Shown: piece by piece, positions 42,801 through 54,756 of the stretch
How positions within the stretch are numbered: position 1 is the first letter of the stretch
How the letters are laid out: every line of letters starts with the position of its first letter
Assembly (NCBI GenBank): GCA_051294375.1
Contig: CM119263.1
Location: 28,619,280-28,683,279, forward strand
Direction of reading: 5' to 3'
Length of the DNA: 64,000 nucleotides
Source of the DNA: Paraspadella gotoi
Lineage: Eukaryota; Chaetognatha
Made by a program: the position numbers and the translations under genes
Notes under the pieces: model-generated
Databases searched by the model: none
Seen by the model: the letters and a program-made list of their open reading frames with translations, nothing else
Told to the model about the DNA's origin: nothing

Positions 42801-44991
42801 AGAGAGAAAACTTAAATATCTCGGGACTGCAAAGTCTAAATGCACTGTTGAGAACATAAGACTTTATTTGGCTCTTTTTTTATTTATCTCGTATTCGCTC
42901 ATTCTGGTTTCTCCCCTGCCCCACCACTCCATCTTCTGCATCTGTCATCTCAAGGAATATAATAGACCTTCGCACAAATATCACCTTTATTAGTTACTTG
43001 ACCAAGCTGCAGTTTGGTCCATTTGGCGCTCCACTTGGCTGCCAACGGTTTTCGGTCGTTTAATAATATTCTCCATCCTTTCGTCATCGACTTCATCTGG
43101 TTCATCTCATCTCTCTTTTCCTTCTAACTTTATTGTCCTTCGTGGTCCATCCTGCTCTTTTTCCTTCATCTCATTCCTCTCTTTGTCCCCCTATCTCAAA
43201 CACTCCTCTGGCTTCCTACCTCAACAACAACAAGCAACGTTTTCCCAGCTGCCATGCCAATTGCTTCTCTATATATTCATCTCTTCACTCCCCTTCCCTA
43301 TATCCGCTCAAATTAATTAAGAGTGATATCCACGCTCCGCACCCCACACCTAAATAAAACTCTCCCCGCGTAATCCTCTCAACCCTCCCCTCTACTTCCC
43401 TCTCTCCTCTGCGGCACGCCGAACCTAGCCCAAGCTGACTCAACTCACCCTCTCCATTTTATTTTTAGCTTTTGTTGTTCCTTAGTACGTCGGATGTCAG
43501 TAAATCCAAAATAAACTCACACAGATATATAATCTCATTTTGTTTCGTTTTTTTCCTCCTTTCAGTCTTCTCAAATTTCCCGAGTCCGGAGGTCCCGATT
43601 ATTATGTAAAGATTTGCGTCATGCTCTTCTCCTGCAAGACTCGTGGGGCTTGCGTGCTTATTCCAAAGTATGTTGTGACAAGATTCCTCACCTGTTGCGA
43701 TGACGCGAGCGACGGAACACTCGGATCTCCTGCGGAATATCGTGAGATTTTGAGAGGGGAGAGAGAGGGAGCTAGGGAGGGGGAGGGAGAACGAGAGACT
43801 CTCCTTGATTGTATTTGTTTTAATGTTCTCTTATTGAGTAGATTGTTCACAGAGAATGAAGAGTGAAGAGTGAGTAGAGTAGAGTTATGAGGAGAGGAAG
43901 GAGTAGAGAGAGAGGAAGAGAGAGAGAAGGGAGGGAGATGGGGGAGAATGAGAGCGAAGTAAGAAGAGAGTAAGAGAAAAAGAGAAAAAGAGAAGTGAAG
44001 ACGTATGAAGGAGGGGAGCGTCGCGTTACAACGACGAACGACAACAACAGAAGAGGAGACCACCTCCAAAAGAAGGCTAGAGTGTGTCCATAAATTTATA
44101 AAGGACTGACAGTTGGCGCGATCGACTGAATACGAAGCTGACACTGTACGCAATCGCAGAACGACAGAATCGTCCTACGAGACAAAATGGGCGACGCGAG
44201 ATTAACTGAAGATGATATATAAGTTCTCGAGGTGTCTGATAATGATAATCTGCGTGATAAGCTGTGTGCACAGAAATGGATAGCAGAAGAAGGGCAAGAG
44301 CCACATACGTGAGGAACAGTAACGAGATGTAAAGACAATACGGTCATCAAGAAATCCAATGCGGAGTAAATTAACGGAGAATGAAAAGAAACGGAGGATG
44401 TCGCAAAAAAGATAAAGTCTGAATGTGGTACGTTCTGTTGTATAAAAGCTGTCAGTCGTCGTCCGATATTCGGGCAATGGGGAGACGTTGGCAGAGAAAT
44501 AGGCGAAAGATAAGAAAAGTGAATGATATAGTACTGATATAACAGGCAAGGATCCAAGAAATGATAGTAAACTAGGAAGGTGATAGAAACACAGCGGAGG
44601 AAAGAGAACAGAATATGAGAAAGTCTTAATCTCGCTTAGAAAGATGTGAGAACAGCAGGGAATTCGTCGTTCGACATGGACGAGCACTTGATCACAAGGG
44701 TCAGAGTACACGTTCTGAGAGTCATATAGAGTAGTCGAGTATCACACAAGTCACGATCGAGTGTGGTCAAAACAGATGAAAAGCAATGAGAATGCTTTTC
44801 GTTCACTCGAAAATTTTAAAAATGGAGAGAGAGAGATTGAGAGAGGAGAGGAAAAAGCAAGAGAACACATGCAGATCAGACAATAATATTATTCTGAGTC
44901 CCTTTGAGAGAAATACCAACTCGATCGGCGTACACCCCTTGGACCCACAAGGATTTATAAGTCGGTAGAAAAAATGGCGTGCATATTGGGA

Positions 44992-45022
<31 letters not shown>

Positions 45023-47904
45023 CAGAGGAGAGAGAGAGAATGAGAGAGTCATTGTATTTGAGATTTGCTACGCATGTCGGGCTTAAGGCTTCCAAAACAT
45101 ACGCCATTGAAGGGCTAAAGCCGGGGCTCTAAATATATCAATATATGCCATGTTGTCGGTTTTTTACTCTTTCAATTTTGTTCCTATTTTTTATTTATCC
45201 TTTTAAAAATATTAATTNNNNNNNNNNNNNNNNNNNNNNNNNGCGCAAATATGAAGGGTTCATCTCCAGCCAAAGCGCTTTATGATTCTCAATACCATGG
45301 CATTGTACTGCGAGATCTCCCTCTTCATGGTTGACCAGATGTTCGTGGTGATGGTGCAGTCTGGCGAGTTTCTGNNNNNNNNNNNNNNNNNNNNNNNNNN
45401 NNNNNNNNNNNNNNNNNNNNNNNNNNNNNNNNNNNNNNNNNNNNNNNNNNNNNNNGAGGAGGAAGAGGAGAAGGAAAAGGACGAGGATGAGGACATAGAC
45501 GAGGATAAGGAAGAGGAAGAGGAGGAGGAAGAAGATGAGCTCGCAAAAACTGCTTTATTTTTAGCATAGATTCTATAATATTTGAAATAATATTTATGAA
45601 ATTTTAGATTCTATAATATTTGAAATAATATTTATAATATTTATGAAATTGGTACAACCAATATAAAAATTATCCATTAATTAATAAATAAGCTATATAA
45701 TATTTCAAAGTTTGAACTTTTTTTTGCACACATGTGTATCTTGTTTATTGAATGACTGAACAGTTTTTTTTTTTCTTTTCATAAAAGACGAATCTTTTTA
45801 ATTTTTATTATTCATTCGTTAAAACCGTAAACCATAGTTTTAAACTTTTAAAACCTTGTATTTACATTTCTCTCACGTCACCAACTCCTTTACACTTCTA
45901 CGAGTTTCTCTCTCATAACCGAATCTCCAGAGATCAAAAGTTCAAACCTTTTTTTTTCTCGACTCGAAAATCGAAGAGTCAAGGACGCTAGAAAAAAGTT
46001 AATAGCAAAAAAAAGCAAAAGGTGAAAGAGGAAAGGATAATGTTTCTACAACGAGCTATGGATTTATGAAATTGGTACAAGCAATATAAAAATTATCCAT
46101 TCATTTAATAACTAAGCTATCTTGCCCCGGACTTTGGACAGGGTTTGGTGGTTTGAGACTTCTATCACTCTTACAAGATAATTACATAGCAGGTTCCTGT
46201 CAGCTTTCGATCAAGACTATATCACAGACTCATTTATTCACTCCCAGAAAACCTGGCTTCCCTGTTAATGAAGTGGTTTAATAACGTTCATACGTAAAAT
46301 TCTGTTTCTTTAGCCGCAAGGGGCAAAATCTGAAATTGAAAAACTTAAAATCTGCAAATCTAAAGACTGAGAAATAACGATACCTTTTAATCTCGTATTC
46401 GCTCTCTTCATCTCACTCAGAATAAAACCTCGACATATAACTTATTAGTTATTACCCCCAATTTTCTNNNNNNNNNNNNNNNNNNNNNNNNNNNNNNNNN
46501 NNNNNNNNNNNNNNNNNNNNNNNNNNNNNNNNNNNNNNNNNNNNNNNNNNNNNNNNNNNNNNNNNNNNNNNNNNNNNNNNNNNNNNNNNNNNNNNNGACG
46601 ACGACGACGACGACAATGACGACGACGATCTCCTACGAGACAAAATGGGCGACGCGAGAATTAATGAAGAAAAAAGCGAGGGCGATAACGCGTGAAAGCC
46701 TTTCACCGAAAGAAGCGAGAAAGGGAAAAGAAAATAAGGGAGGAAAAAAGAGATGAAAAGAAAGGAAAAGAAAATAAGGGAGGAAAAAGGAGATGAAAAG
46801 AAAAGGAGAAGAAAATAAGGGAGGAAAAAGGAGATGAAAAGAAAAGGAGAAGAAAATGAAGAAAAAGATGATAAATAAAGAAAGGAAAGAAAGATAGAAA
46901 TAAAAAGGGGATATGAAAAAAAAAGGGAAAAAAAGGAAAAAAAGAGAAGCAAAGGGAAGAAAAATTTGTTGAAAAGGAGGAGAAAGGGGAATCCGCGACA
47001 GGAAAAGGGATAAAAATGGAAAACACGTTACAATAAAAATAAAAGTAAGATAAAAACAATGAATAAAAGATAAAAATGGACAGCTTAATATCAAAATTTA
47101 AAAATGAAGAAATCTTTACGAACAATTTGAGAACAAAAGACGTGAAAAGAAGAAAGAAAGAGAATAAGAGATCAGACAAAATACGAGAGAAAAACAAAGA
47201 TGGCCGACACCCGGACCCAAGAGGGATTTAAAGTCGGGAGAAAAAATGGCGTGCATATTGGNNNNNNNNNNNNNNNNNNNNNNNNNNNNNNNNNNNNNNN
47301 NNNNNNNNNNNNNNNNNNNNNNNNNNNNNNNNNNNNNNNNNNNNNNNNNNNNNNNNNNNNNNNNNNNNNNNNNNNNNNNNNNNNNNNNNNNNNNNNNNNN
47401 NNNNNNNNNNNNNNNNNNNNNNNNNNNNNNNNNNNNNNNNNNNNNNNNNNNNNNNNNNNNNNNNNNNNNGAGAGAGAGAGACAGAGTCGGGCTTAAGGCT
47501 TCCAAAACATACGCCATGAAGGCGTAAAGCCGGGCTCAAAAAAAAAAATCCATGTTGTCAGGTTTTTTTATCTTCAATTTTGTTTCCATTTTTATTTATC
47601 CTTTTAAATATAATTTATATGTAAAAACTTTTTTCTATTACGTTAGGGTAGAATGATAGAATGCGGGTGTGAATTTTGAACCTGATAACTTGACGTCGAA
47701 TCCCGAGAGATCGCNNNNNNNNNNNNNNNNNNNNNNNNNNNNNNNNNNNNNNNNNNNNNNNNNNNNNNNNNNNNNNNNNNNNNNNNNNNNNNNNNNNNNN
47801 NNNNNNNNNNNNNNNNNNNNNNNNNNNNNNNNNNNNNNNNNNNNNNNNNNNNNNNNNNNNNNNNNNNNNNNNNNNNNNNNNNNNNNNNNNNNNNNNNNNN
47901 NNNN

Positions 47905-47939
<35 letters not shown>

Positions 47940-50900
47940 TGAATGAAAAATTAAAAATTCTCTCTTTACCCACATCCAGGCTGCCTCTACTGGGCCACTG
48001 AGACAAAAGGCTACAAATGCCAGAGTCGTGAATGTGTCCCTTTCAACGTTTGGTGCGATTGGGTCTATCACTGCCGCGACGGATCGGACGAGAACAACTG
48101 CCCGCAAGGCCCGCCCTCCTTCACCAAGCGGCCAGGGCGTGAGTCNNNNNNNNNNNNNNNNNNNNNNNNNNNNNNNNNNNNNNNNNNNNNNNNNNNNNNN
48201 NNNNNNNNNNNNNNNNNNNNNNNNNNNNNNNNNNNNNNNNNNNNNNNNNNNNNNNNNNNNNNNNNNNNNNNNNNNNNNNNNNNNNNNNNNNNNNNNNNNN
48301 NNNNNNNNNNNNNNNNNNNNNNNNNNNNNNNNNNNNNNNNNNNNNNNNNNNNNNNNNNNNNCTCTCACGGCAATCCTAAATCATAATTCTCTCGCAAAAA
48401 CCCTTCCCCTCATCCCCACCCGAATCCTTAATATAATCCTTAAATTTAAAAGCTCACATGAATCTCAAATGGGTCACGCTCTCAGTGATGCACTGNNNNN
48501 NNNNNNNNNNNNNNNNNNNNNNNNNNNNNNNNNNNNNNNNNNNNNNNNNNNNNNNNNNNNNNNNNNNNNNNNNNNNNNNNNNNNNNNNNNNNNNNNNNNN
48601 NNNNNNNNNNNNNNNNNNNNNNNNNNNNNNNNNNNNNNNNNNNNNNNNNNNNNNNNNNNNNNNNNNNNNNNNNNNNNNNNNNNNNNNNNNNNNNNNNNNN
48701 NNNNNNNNNNNNNNNNNNNNNNNNNNNNNNNNNNNNNNNNNNNNNNNNNNNNNNNNNNNNNNNNNNNNNNNNNNNNNNNNNNNNNNNNNNNNNNNNNNNN
48801 NNNNNNNNNNNNNNNNNNNNNNNNNNNNNNNNNNNNNNNNNNNNNNNNNNNNNNNNNNNNNNNNNNNNNNNNNNNNNNNNNNNNNNNNNNNNNNNNNNNN
48901 NNNNNNNNNNNNNNNNNNNNNNNNNNNNNNNNNNNNNNNNNNNNNNNNNNNNNNNNNNNNNNNNNNNNNNNNNNNNNNNNNNNNNNNNNNNNNNNNNNNN
49001 NNNNNNNNNNNNNNNNNNNNNNNNNNNNNNNNNNNNNNNNNNNNNNNNNNNNNNNNNNNNNNNNNNNNNNNNNNNNNNNNNNNNNNNNNNNNNNNNNNNN
49101 NNNNNNNNNNNNNNNNNNNNNNNNNNNNNNNNNNNNNNNNNNNNNNNNNNNNNNNNNNNNNNNNNNNNNNNNNNNNNNNNNNNNNNNNNNNNNNNNNNNN
49201 NNNNNNNNNNNNNNNNNNNNNNNNNNNNNNNNNNNNNNNNNNNNNNNNNNNNNNNNNNNNNNNNNNNNNNNNNNNNNNNNNNNNNNNNNNNNNNNNNNNN
49301 NNNNNNNNNNNNNNNNNNNNNNNNNNNNNNNNNNNNNNNNNNNNNNNNNNNNNNNNNNNNNNNNNNNNNNNNNNNNNNNNNNNNNNNNNNNNNNNNNNNN
49401 NNNNNNNNNNNNNNNNNNNNNNNNNNNNNNNNNNNNNNNNNNNNNCATGAATCTCAAATGGGTCACGCTCTCAGTGATGCACTGGTACAGAGTTTTACTC
49501 CTCAAGAGTCAAGAACTCAAAGGTGAAATCGTTTCACGTTTCGTCGTAAGTCGGATCTCTCCCGCAACTCCGATCGAGCAGAAATGTTTATGGAGTTGGG
49601 TGAAACAAAGGATAAAATGGCGACGACAACGACGACAACGACAACGAGGTTTTTTTGGTATAAAATCTCGAATGTTGTAGACGAAAAAAGGCAAGCGTTC
49701 GTCAGGCACATGCCCAATTGCCCAATTGCCCAATGACAANNNNNNNNNNNNNNNNNNNNNNNNNTAGAGTTCCGAATAACCGTCTAACAGTTACGGTTAT
49801 TAACGGTTAAAATGAATTTTACTTACCGTTAATATATTTATTTTTAACGGTTAAATTCGCGGTTAATTTTTCAAGTATGATTTTTATTACATTTTTTGTT
49901 GATGAAAACTTTGATTTTTGTAAGAGAAAAAGTTTTTTTTTCTGTTCCTCTTATTTCCTGCTCCCTTTCCTCAACTGATATTTTTTCCGCCCTGTCTCTT
50001 CTAGCAGATTTTCCCTTTTTTTTCTTGTTGGTTATATTTCAACCCTTTAAATTTTTTCTAATCCAAATCTCTTTCCTTTCTTTTCTGCTTCCAGTTTTTT
50101 TTTACTTACTCTTCTCTAATTGTTTTCGGTTTTTCCTTTCAGCTATTTTTATAACATTTCAGTAGTGACAGGGCATTATCGTTATCGTTAATAAGAGTGA
50201 TGCCAGGATATTAACCGACTCTACCCGATCTCATCGCCCCGCAGCCTGCCTTCCTGGTGAAGAGGTGTCCTGTGGCGATGGTGAGTGCCTCCCGATTCAT
50301 CTACGCTGCGACGGGACGCCCGACTGTTGGACGGCGAAGGATGAGGAAGACTGCGATGTCGTGGACAGGGTAAGGAACAGAGTAAGGGACAGAGTGAGAA
50401 ATAGAAATAGAAATAGGTGAGAAATAGGGTTTGGTTTCGACTTGGTAAGGGATATAGGTTGGGGAGAACTCGTCTTTTACTTTGAGATTGATTGTCACTT
50501 TGAGATAATCGTTGACAGGGTGAGTGGAAAGGAAAGGCAAAGACAGAAGACAAGAAAGTCAGAGCAAGGCATTACCAGACAGGTTTTGGAAAGAAGCAAG
50601 AAATGCTTTTGTTTCTTTGTCGCTACATGAATTGAACATGACTCCATTCAATGATATGTCATCATTAATCATTAATCAGTCATTTAACCATGTATCATTT
50701 CAAATCATTTCTTTTCAGCGAGTCGAGATGGACGGGATTCTGCAGCCAACGTCCGCGATGGTTCCACTTGGCGACGCCACCAATCAACAAGAGATCTTCG
50801 CCGCTGGTTAGAAAATATTCTATTGGTTTCGTTATGTTTATCATATTATATTTTGTAGAGTTATTACTTACTTTATTAAAGTTTATAACACTCAAAGTAG

Positions 50901-52728
50901 GTAGTTATGATTGCCTGTCGCTTTTTTCATCTTTTATCACCTACCCTCCAACCCCCGCTAGTGATTTGGACGGTTCTCAAAATCACCGGCGCCTTCGGAA
51001 TTTTCGTCATTATCACCGCCGCCGTCTGCTACGTGAGGTGGACACGGCGTCACTCGGGAAGAAGGCGGAAACAGATGGAGGGATGTCCGGATGTGAGTTT
51101 TTGGAATGGGATGGATTGAAGAATAAGATGGATGAATGGATGAATGGAGCGAATTGATGAATGAAAAAATGAATGATTTGTAATATAACAGTTAACAAAA
51201 GATTTCTTCTCTACCCAAGGACGACGCCCGACGAACGGCGGGATTCCACGGTTCACATCGCTCGGGAGTCACATGGTCCATGTCAGCGTCAAGACAGGTG
51301 GGTGCCTCTAGGGATATTTTGGTGCATAATTTAAAAGTACTGAATGAACAAGAACGGTAATTCCAAAATTCCAAAATTCCGTCTATTATTCCTTTTAGTT
51401 TTAGAAATTCATGAAGTCGGCGCTAGCAGTCCCTTAGATTTGAGGTTTTTCCTGTCTTAACAAATGAACAGCCAACTATAGGCAAATTATATGCATTTTT
51501 AATGTAAGTGGGACAGACCGACGGACAGACATAGCGACCGACCGACCGGCAGACTTATAGAGTTGCTCCAACTAATAATCAAATCAACAGCAAGAAAAGA
51601 AAATTTTGTGATCGCGTAATCTTGTAATTTTGTAATCTTCAACGTCGGATCCGTTTTTATACAATTCGCAAAAAATGTAATAATAATGTTTTTTTTTTGT
51701 TTTTTTTATTAAAAACGTTAGATCTTACGTGGCTTATAAAATGCATTAGCTTTATACATACTAACTAAATACAATACATACTTACCAACGGGTCGACCGA
51801 TCCCTCAAAAAAAAATATATTAAGTTGATAAAGAATTTAACGAAGTTAGAAATATACAAATCTCCCTCCAAAGAAATATATAAACGCTCGCGCCTCCTTT
51901 TAATTAAGACGTCCCGGCCGCAGACGAGACGCCGACGATCCACGTGCAGCTTCAACAACGGAAACTCATCAACACCCCCGTCGCACCTTCCCCATCTCCT
52001 CCAACGAGAACAACATCATCGCCAACTCTAACGTCGACGCCCCGGGTGAGGTTGAGGGTGAGGGTGAGGGATAGGGTTAGGGAAAGCTAAGAATTGGTGA
52101 GGTGCAGAGAGATGGAGATAGCGAGACGGAGATGGAGATGAGAGAGGGAGATGGAGATGCAGAGAGGAGCCCCATTGCCATTCATAATTTATTAGTTTAA
52201 AATCTTCTAAACTTTAGTTTGTTTCGTGAAACTTACCATCACAATGATAAAAATGAAATCCTCACCTCTCGTCAAACCTGAAAAGCTAATAGTATTTATT
52301 GTAATGTTTACAAAAAATAGTTTAAATACTAATATAAAATTTATCATAATCACAAACGTTATCGCTCACATTTTTTCCCCCTTCAGTTCTAACCGCTGCA
52401 CATTCACAGTCACTCGAATCCGATGAACGAAAACTCCGCTCAGTGACAACTACTTTTTGCCGAGGTCGGTCATCACTCTGTCTCTGTCTCCGTCCTTCTC
52501 TGACTCTGTCTCACTCTCTCTTCCCACCCCCCCTTCTCAGGTGGTCCCCTAAATCCCTTCCTCGAGAGATGCTCTCCGAATCAGGAGAGGAGGCCGTCGT
52601 CGTCGGAGAGACGGACCTCGACAACTGCGGCGACCTCTACCCGGGAAAAAACGACAACAAAAGACAAAAAAACAAAAGGGAAAACCGAGAAGAAAAAAAT
52701 TTACAAAAACAAAACAAAAACTAAATGA
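37831..52728 (+). CDS. Probable membrane protein with two LDL-receptor class A domains
   Basis: Proposed exons: 37831-39868, 47980-48138, 50245-50369, 50719-50806, 50962-51092, 51220-51297, 51909-52045, 52387-52464, 52541-52728. Exon 1 is a single 680-codon ORF ending in a hydrophobic [13 protein letters not shown] segment. Exons 2 and 3 each encode one LDLa module with six Cys. Exon 5 encodes a transmembrane helix and a basic stop-transfer ([13 protein letters not shown]). The following exons give a Ser/Thr/Pro-rich and basic tail. Phases match from exon 1 to exon 5 (1, 1, 0, 1). The junctions after exons 5 and 7 are each one base out of register if the most protein-like frames are right. 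LDLa modules bind ligands through Ca2+; the role is unknown. The link of exon 1 to exon 2 crosses 8 kb and rests on phase alone. Confidence 0.6.
40390..41500. other. Intronic stretch without recognised gene
   Basis: Trinucleotide-rich (CGT) patch at 40460-40500, a pyrimidine-rich block at 40630-40810, a fragment like the end of repeat R1 at about 40862, and GC-richer sequence at 41090-41500 whose short ORFs match no family I know. Confidence 0.4.
41500..43400 (-). repeat. Inverted, indel-rich copy of 37.83-38.9 kb
   Basis: Read in reverse complement, successive blocks match exon 1 of the LDLa gene in order: 43010-43330 with 37.88-38.18 kb, 42700-42860 with 38.22-38.33 kb, 42220 with about 38.55 kb, and 41525-41585 with about 38.85 kb. 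Frequent small insertions and deletions; a copy of repeat R1 lies within (42300-42690). Confidence 0.7.
44150..45215 (+). repeat. Copy A of a duplicated segment (noisy)
   Basis: Matches 46630-47630: CTACGAGACAAAATGGGCGA at 44175, AAAAAATGGCGTGCATATTG at about 44968 and CTTAAGGCTTCCAAAACATA at about 45083 all recur in order in copy B with small indels between. Confidence 0.75.
45256..45374 (-). CDS. Possible exon of an extracellular ligand-binding (ANF-receptor-like) domain
   Basis: The minus-strand frame reads [13 protein letters not shown] then [12 protein letters not shown], similar in pattern to the R-x-x-P-S/D...FGW segment of receptor-family ligand-binding domains (guanylate cyclase and glutamate-type receptors). 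The upstream side is an N gap and no donor is visible after FGWR. Weak. Confidence 0.25.
46060..46290 (+). repeat. Interspersed repeat R1, second copy
   Basis: Reverse complement of 13579-13795, from AATTGGTACAAGCAATATAA to CCTGGCTTCC...AATGAAGTGG. Confidence 0.7.
46630..47630 (+). repeat. Copy B of a duplicated segment (gapped)
   Basis: Counterpart of 44150-45215. Its (GA)n core is replaced by a 208-N gap (47262-47469), consistent with an unresolved microsatellite. Confidence 0.75.
47980..48138 (+). CDS. LDLa domain 1 exon
   Basis: Encodes [20 protein letters not shown], then NVWCD and [10 protein letters not shown]: all six Cys and the Ca2+-binding acidic DGSDE motif. Acceptor CCACATCCAG, donor GGGC|GTGAGT, phase 1 in and out. 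A (GA)n run and N gap lie just upstream. Confidence 0.92.
48457..49484. repeat. 39-bp sequence repeated on both sides of an N gap
   Basis: 48457-48495 and 49446-49484 are identical (CATGAATCTC...GATGCACTG) and directly border the 950-N gap 48496-49445. Probably overlapping contig ends. Confidence 0.85.
50245..50369 (+). CDS. LDLa domain 2 exon
   Basis: Encodes [26 protein letters not shown] and KDEEDC: six Cys with an acidic Ca2+ site (DEED in place of the usual SDE). Phase 1 in, phase 0 out (ACAGG|GTAAGG). Confidence 0.92.
50719..50806 (+). CDS. LDLa protein linker exon
   Basis: Acceptor TTCTTTTCAG, encodes [20 protein letters not shown] and TNQQEIFAA, a juxtamembrane linker. Phase 0 in, phase 1 out (GCTG|GTTAGA). 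Confidence 0.75.
50962..51092 (+). CDS. LDLa protein transmembrane exon
   Basis: Encodes a helix of about 23 residues ([18 protein letters not shown]) followed by [13 protein letters not shown], so the LDLa side is extracellular by the positive-inside rule. Donor CCGGAT|GTGAGT. Confidence 0.88.
51220..51297 (+). CDS. LDLa protein cytoplasmic exon
   Basis: Acceptor CTACCCAAG, donor AAGACAG|GTGGGT. The frame that fits the previous phase reads [16 protein letters not shown]; a more protein-like frame ([19 protein letters not shown]) needs one extra base upstream and then joins the next exon in phase. Frame unresolved. Confidence 0.55.
51909..52045 (+). CDS. LDLa protein cytoplasmic exon, Thr/Pro-rich
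   Basis: The open frame encodes [20 protein letters not shown] and a Ser/Thr/Pro tract; donor CCCGG|GTGAGG. The other phase would end in a stop at 52028. Start could be 51909 or 51924. Confidence 0.5.
52387..52464 (+). CDS. LDLa protein cytoplasmic exon
   Basis: Acceptor CCCCCTTCAG, encodes [20 protein letters not shown] and TTFCR; phase 1 in and out, matching the last exon but not the previous donor. Confidence 0.45.
52541..52728 (+). CDS. LDLa protein terminal exon
   Basis: Acceptor CCCTTCTCAG. The phase-1 frame reads [20 protein letters not shown] and a Lys/Thr-rich end with TGA at 52726-52728. A second open frame ([20 protein letters not shown], stop 52722-52724) is also protein-like, so the frame is unsettled. 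Confidence 0.45.
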
Positions 52729-53059
52729 AATGTAAAACTAAAAAAAACGAAACAAATGGATAAAATCGAAAAGTGAATGTAAGCAAATGAAAATGTCATA
52801 AACCATGATACGGTAATTTATAAAAAGAGGCCAAATAATACGTTAAACAACAAAGAGACATTCCAAAGGTGACGATATAAAATAAAAGAAAAACAAAGAA
52901 AAGGCTACTTTCATTTCCCTCCCTCCCTTTTTTACCCTTGCACCTGTTAATTTTGTGACTAAAATCCCAAACTCTTTTCTCTTACAAATTATGTACTACG
53001 TCGGGACTTTCCTAAAAAAATACTTAATAAGTAATTTAACGACTACAATAAATACAAGA

Positions 53060-53144
<85 letters not shown>

Positions 53145-53238
53145 GTCCAACCATCCCATTCCTATCGCTTGATATTTCCTTAATAAAAATATTTGTTTTC
53201 CTTTTTTTCGTTTTAGTCCATGCATTAACAATAAATTT

Positions 53239-53275
<37 letters not shown>

Positions 53276-53539
53276 ATCTCTCTCTCTCTTTCTGTCTTTC
53301 TGCCTTTACCTTTTCCAACGCATCCTTGGGTGGTTTAGTTTGTAACTTTGTTTGTTGTAAATAAAAAACAATTCGTTTTGTTACCTTTAACTGGATAATT
53401 AAATTTTCATACTCATTAATTACAAAACTTATTCAGAATTTTTTTTATTGTGCGAGGAGAATTCAAAGTCATTTTCATCTTGAATTTTATGACTTTAAAT
53501 TTTATTGAATGTTATGATTAAATTTAGTTTTCTTTTCCC

Positions 53540-53742
53540 CGAAAGTCTCTCTCAATCGGTATTTGTACAGTTCGGTATTCATACTGCTCGGAATTAACAG
53601 TTTGTTCGCACAGGGAAATTATTTATACTGTTCAACGATCGAACGGCATCGGTATCGTTACAGTACTCTTACCGTTTGGCATTAGTACCGCAAGTCGTTT
53701 GTACTGTTCGGTAATCAGTATTCGTACAGTTCGGTATTCGCC
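53540..53742. repeat. Degenerate array of GTACTGTTCGGTATTC
   Basis: About eight diverged 16-20 bp units (GTACAGTTCGGTATTC, ATACTGCTCGG, GTACTGTTCGGTAATC and so on). Confidence 0.7.
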
Positions 53743-54689
53743 ACTTATCCCTCTTACTAACGTGATACAGTATTTTTTTCTTTTTTTTTTTTACTACCGG
53801 TTTTTGACTTTTTTTTTTCTTTTCCCTGAGATTTTGTTCGATCGCGTGGACTAATCTGTTACATAGACGGTCATTTTTAATATCCGTTTGAATATAAATA
53901 CATAACATTCCCTGTCGTTAATCAATGTTTCTTTATTCGTAATAACAATTAAGTTTAGAAAGATAGATTATTTTTTTATAAAGTTAGCTTTTTTTATTCT
54001 GTTTTTTATTAATGTCTGTGAAATTTTTTTATTAATAACAAAAACGATATTAACATAATTAACATTATTGGAAGTTAGATTTTTAAAATAATAGGCTGAC
54101 CAGTTGTTTGATTAAATTTCCAAGTGCGAAGGAAAAAAGGTAATCTAGCTAAACTACCGAATGTATTCTCTCAGCAGCTATTAGCAAAAACAATCTAATT
54201 TTTCAGCCATAAAGAACGAGATTTATTAATTGAAATAAATATAGAACAGCGACTTAATTACAAAAATTTCATAACCGAAAAAGCTAAATCTGAGGCGAAA
54301 TATTCCAACCAACTTACAATTTTTTTCAATGGGGGAAGATTAATAAATGTAAAAACATTTGACGCTCATTCTTCTTTTGTAAGCAAATTCGTTGGCTCAA
54401 CCTAATTTTGACAAATAAAAAGTTAACGCGTTCAAATTATGCTAAATTTTTTTTTACTTTTTTTGTTTTTTGTTTCGGTTTTTTTTTAATTTTTGAATGA
54501 TAAATGAGTGAAAAAAATATTGTTAATTTTTTGGTGATTCAGCGTGACAGAAAAAGAACGGTATTAAAAAAAATTAAATTAATCCCGTTTTCAAAAAATT
54601 GCTTTGGGGTAAAAAATTGAATTGAAGTAATACTATTTTAATTTCACCGACAAGCACACCGTATAGAGCGAGAGAGAAGAGAGAGAGGG

Positions 54690-54756
<67 letters not shown>

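Noticed and set aside
43602-44711. Several overlapping minus-strand ORFs of 150-180 residues
   Set aside because: Low-complexity Ser/Leu composition in the purine-rich noisy segment; frames overlap each other.
46452-47197. Phe/Ser-rich minus-strand ORFs
   Set aside because: Translation of an AAAAGGAG-type purine tract.
48028-49680. 550-residue ORF spanning N gaps
   Set aside because: Mostly N; the frame differs from the true LDLa frame.
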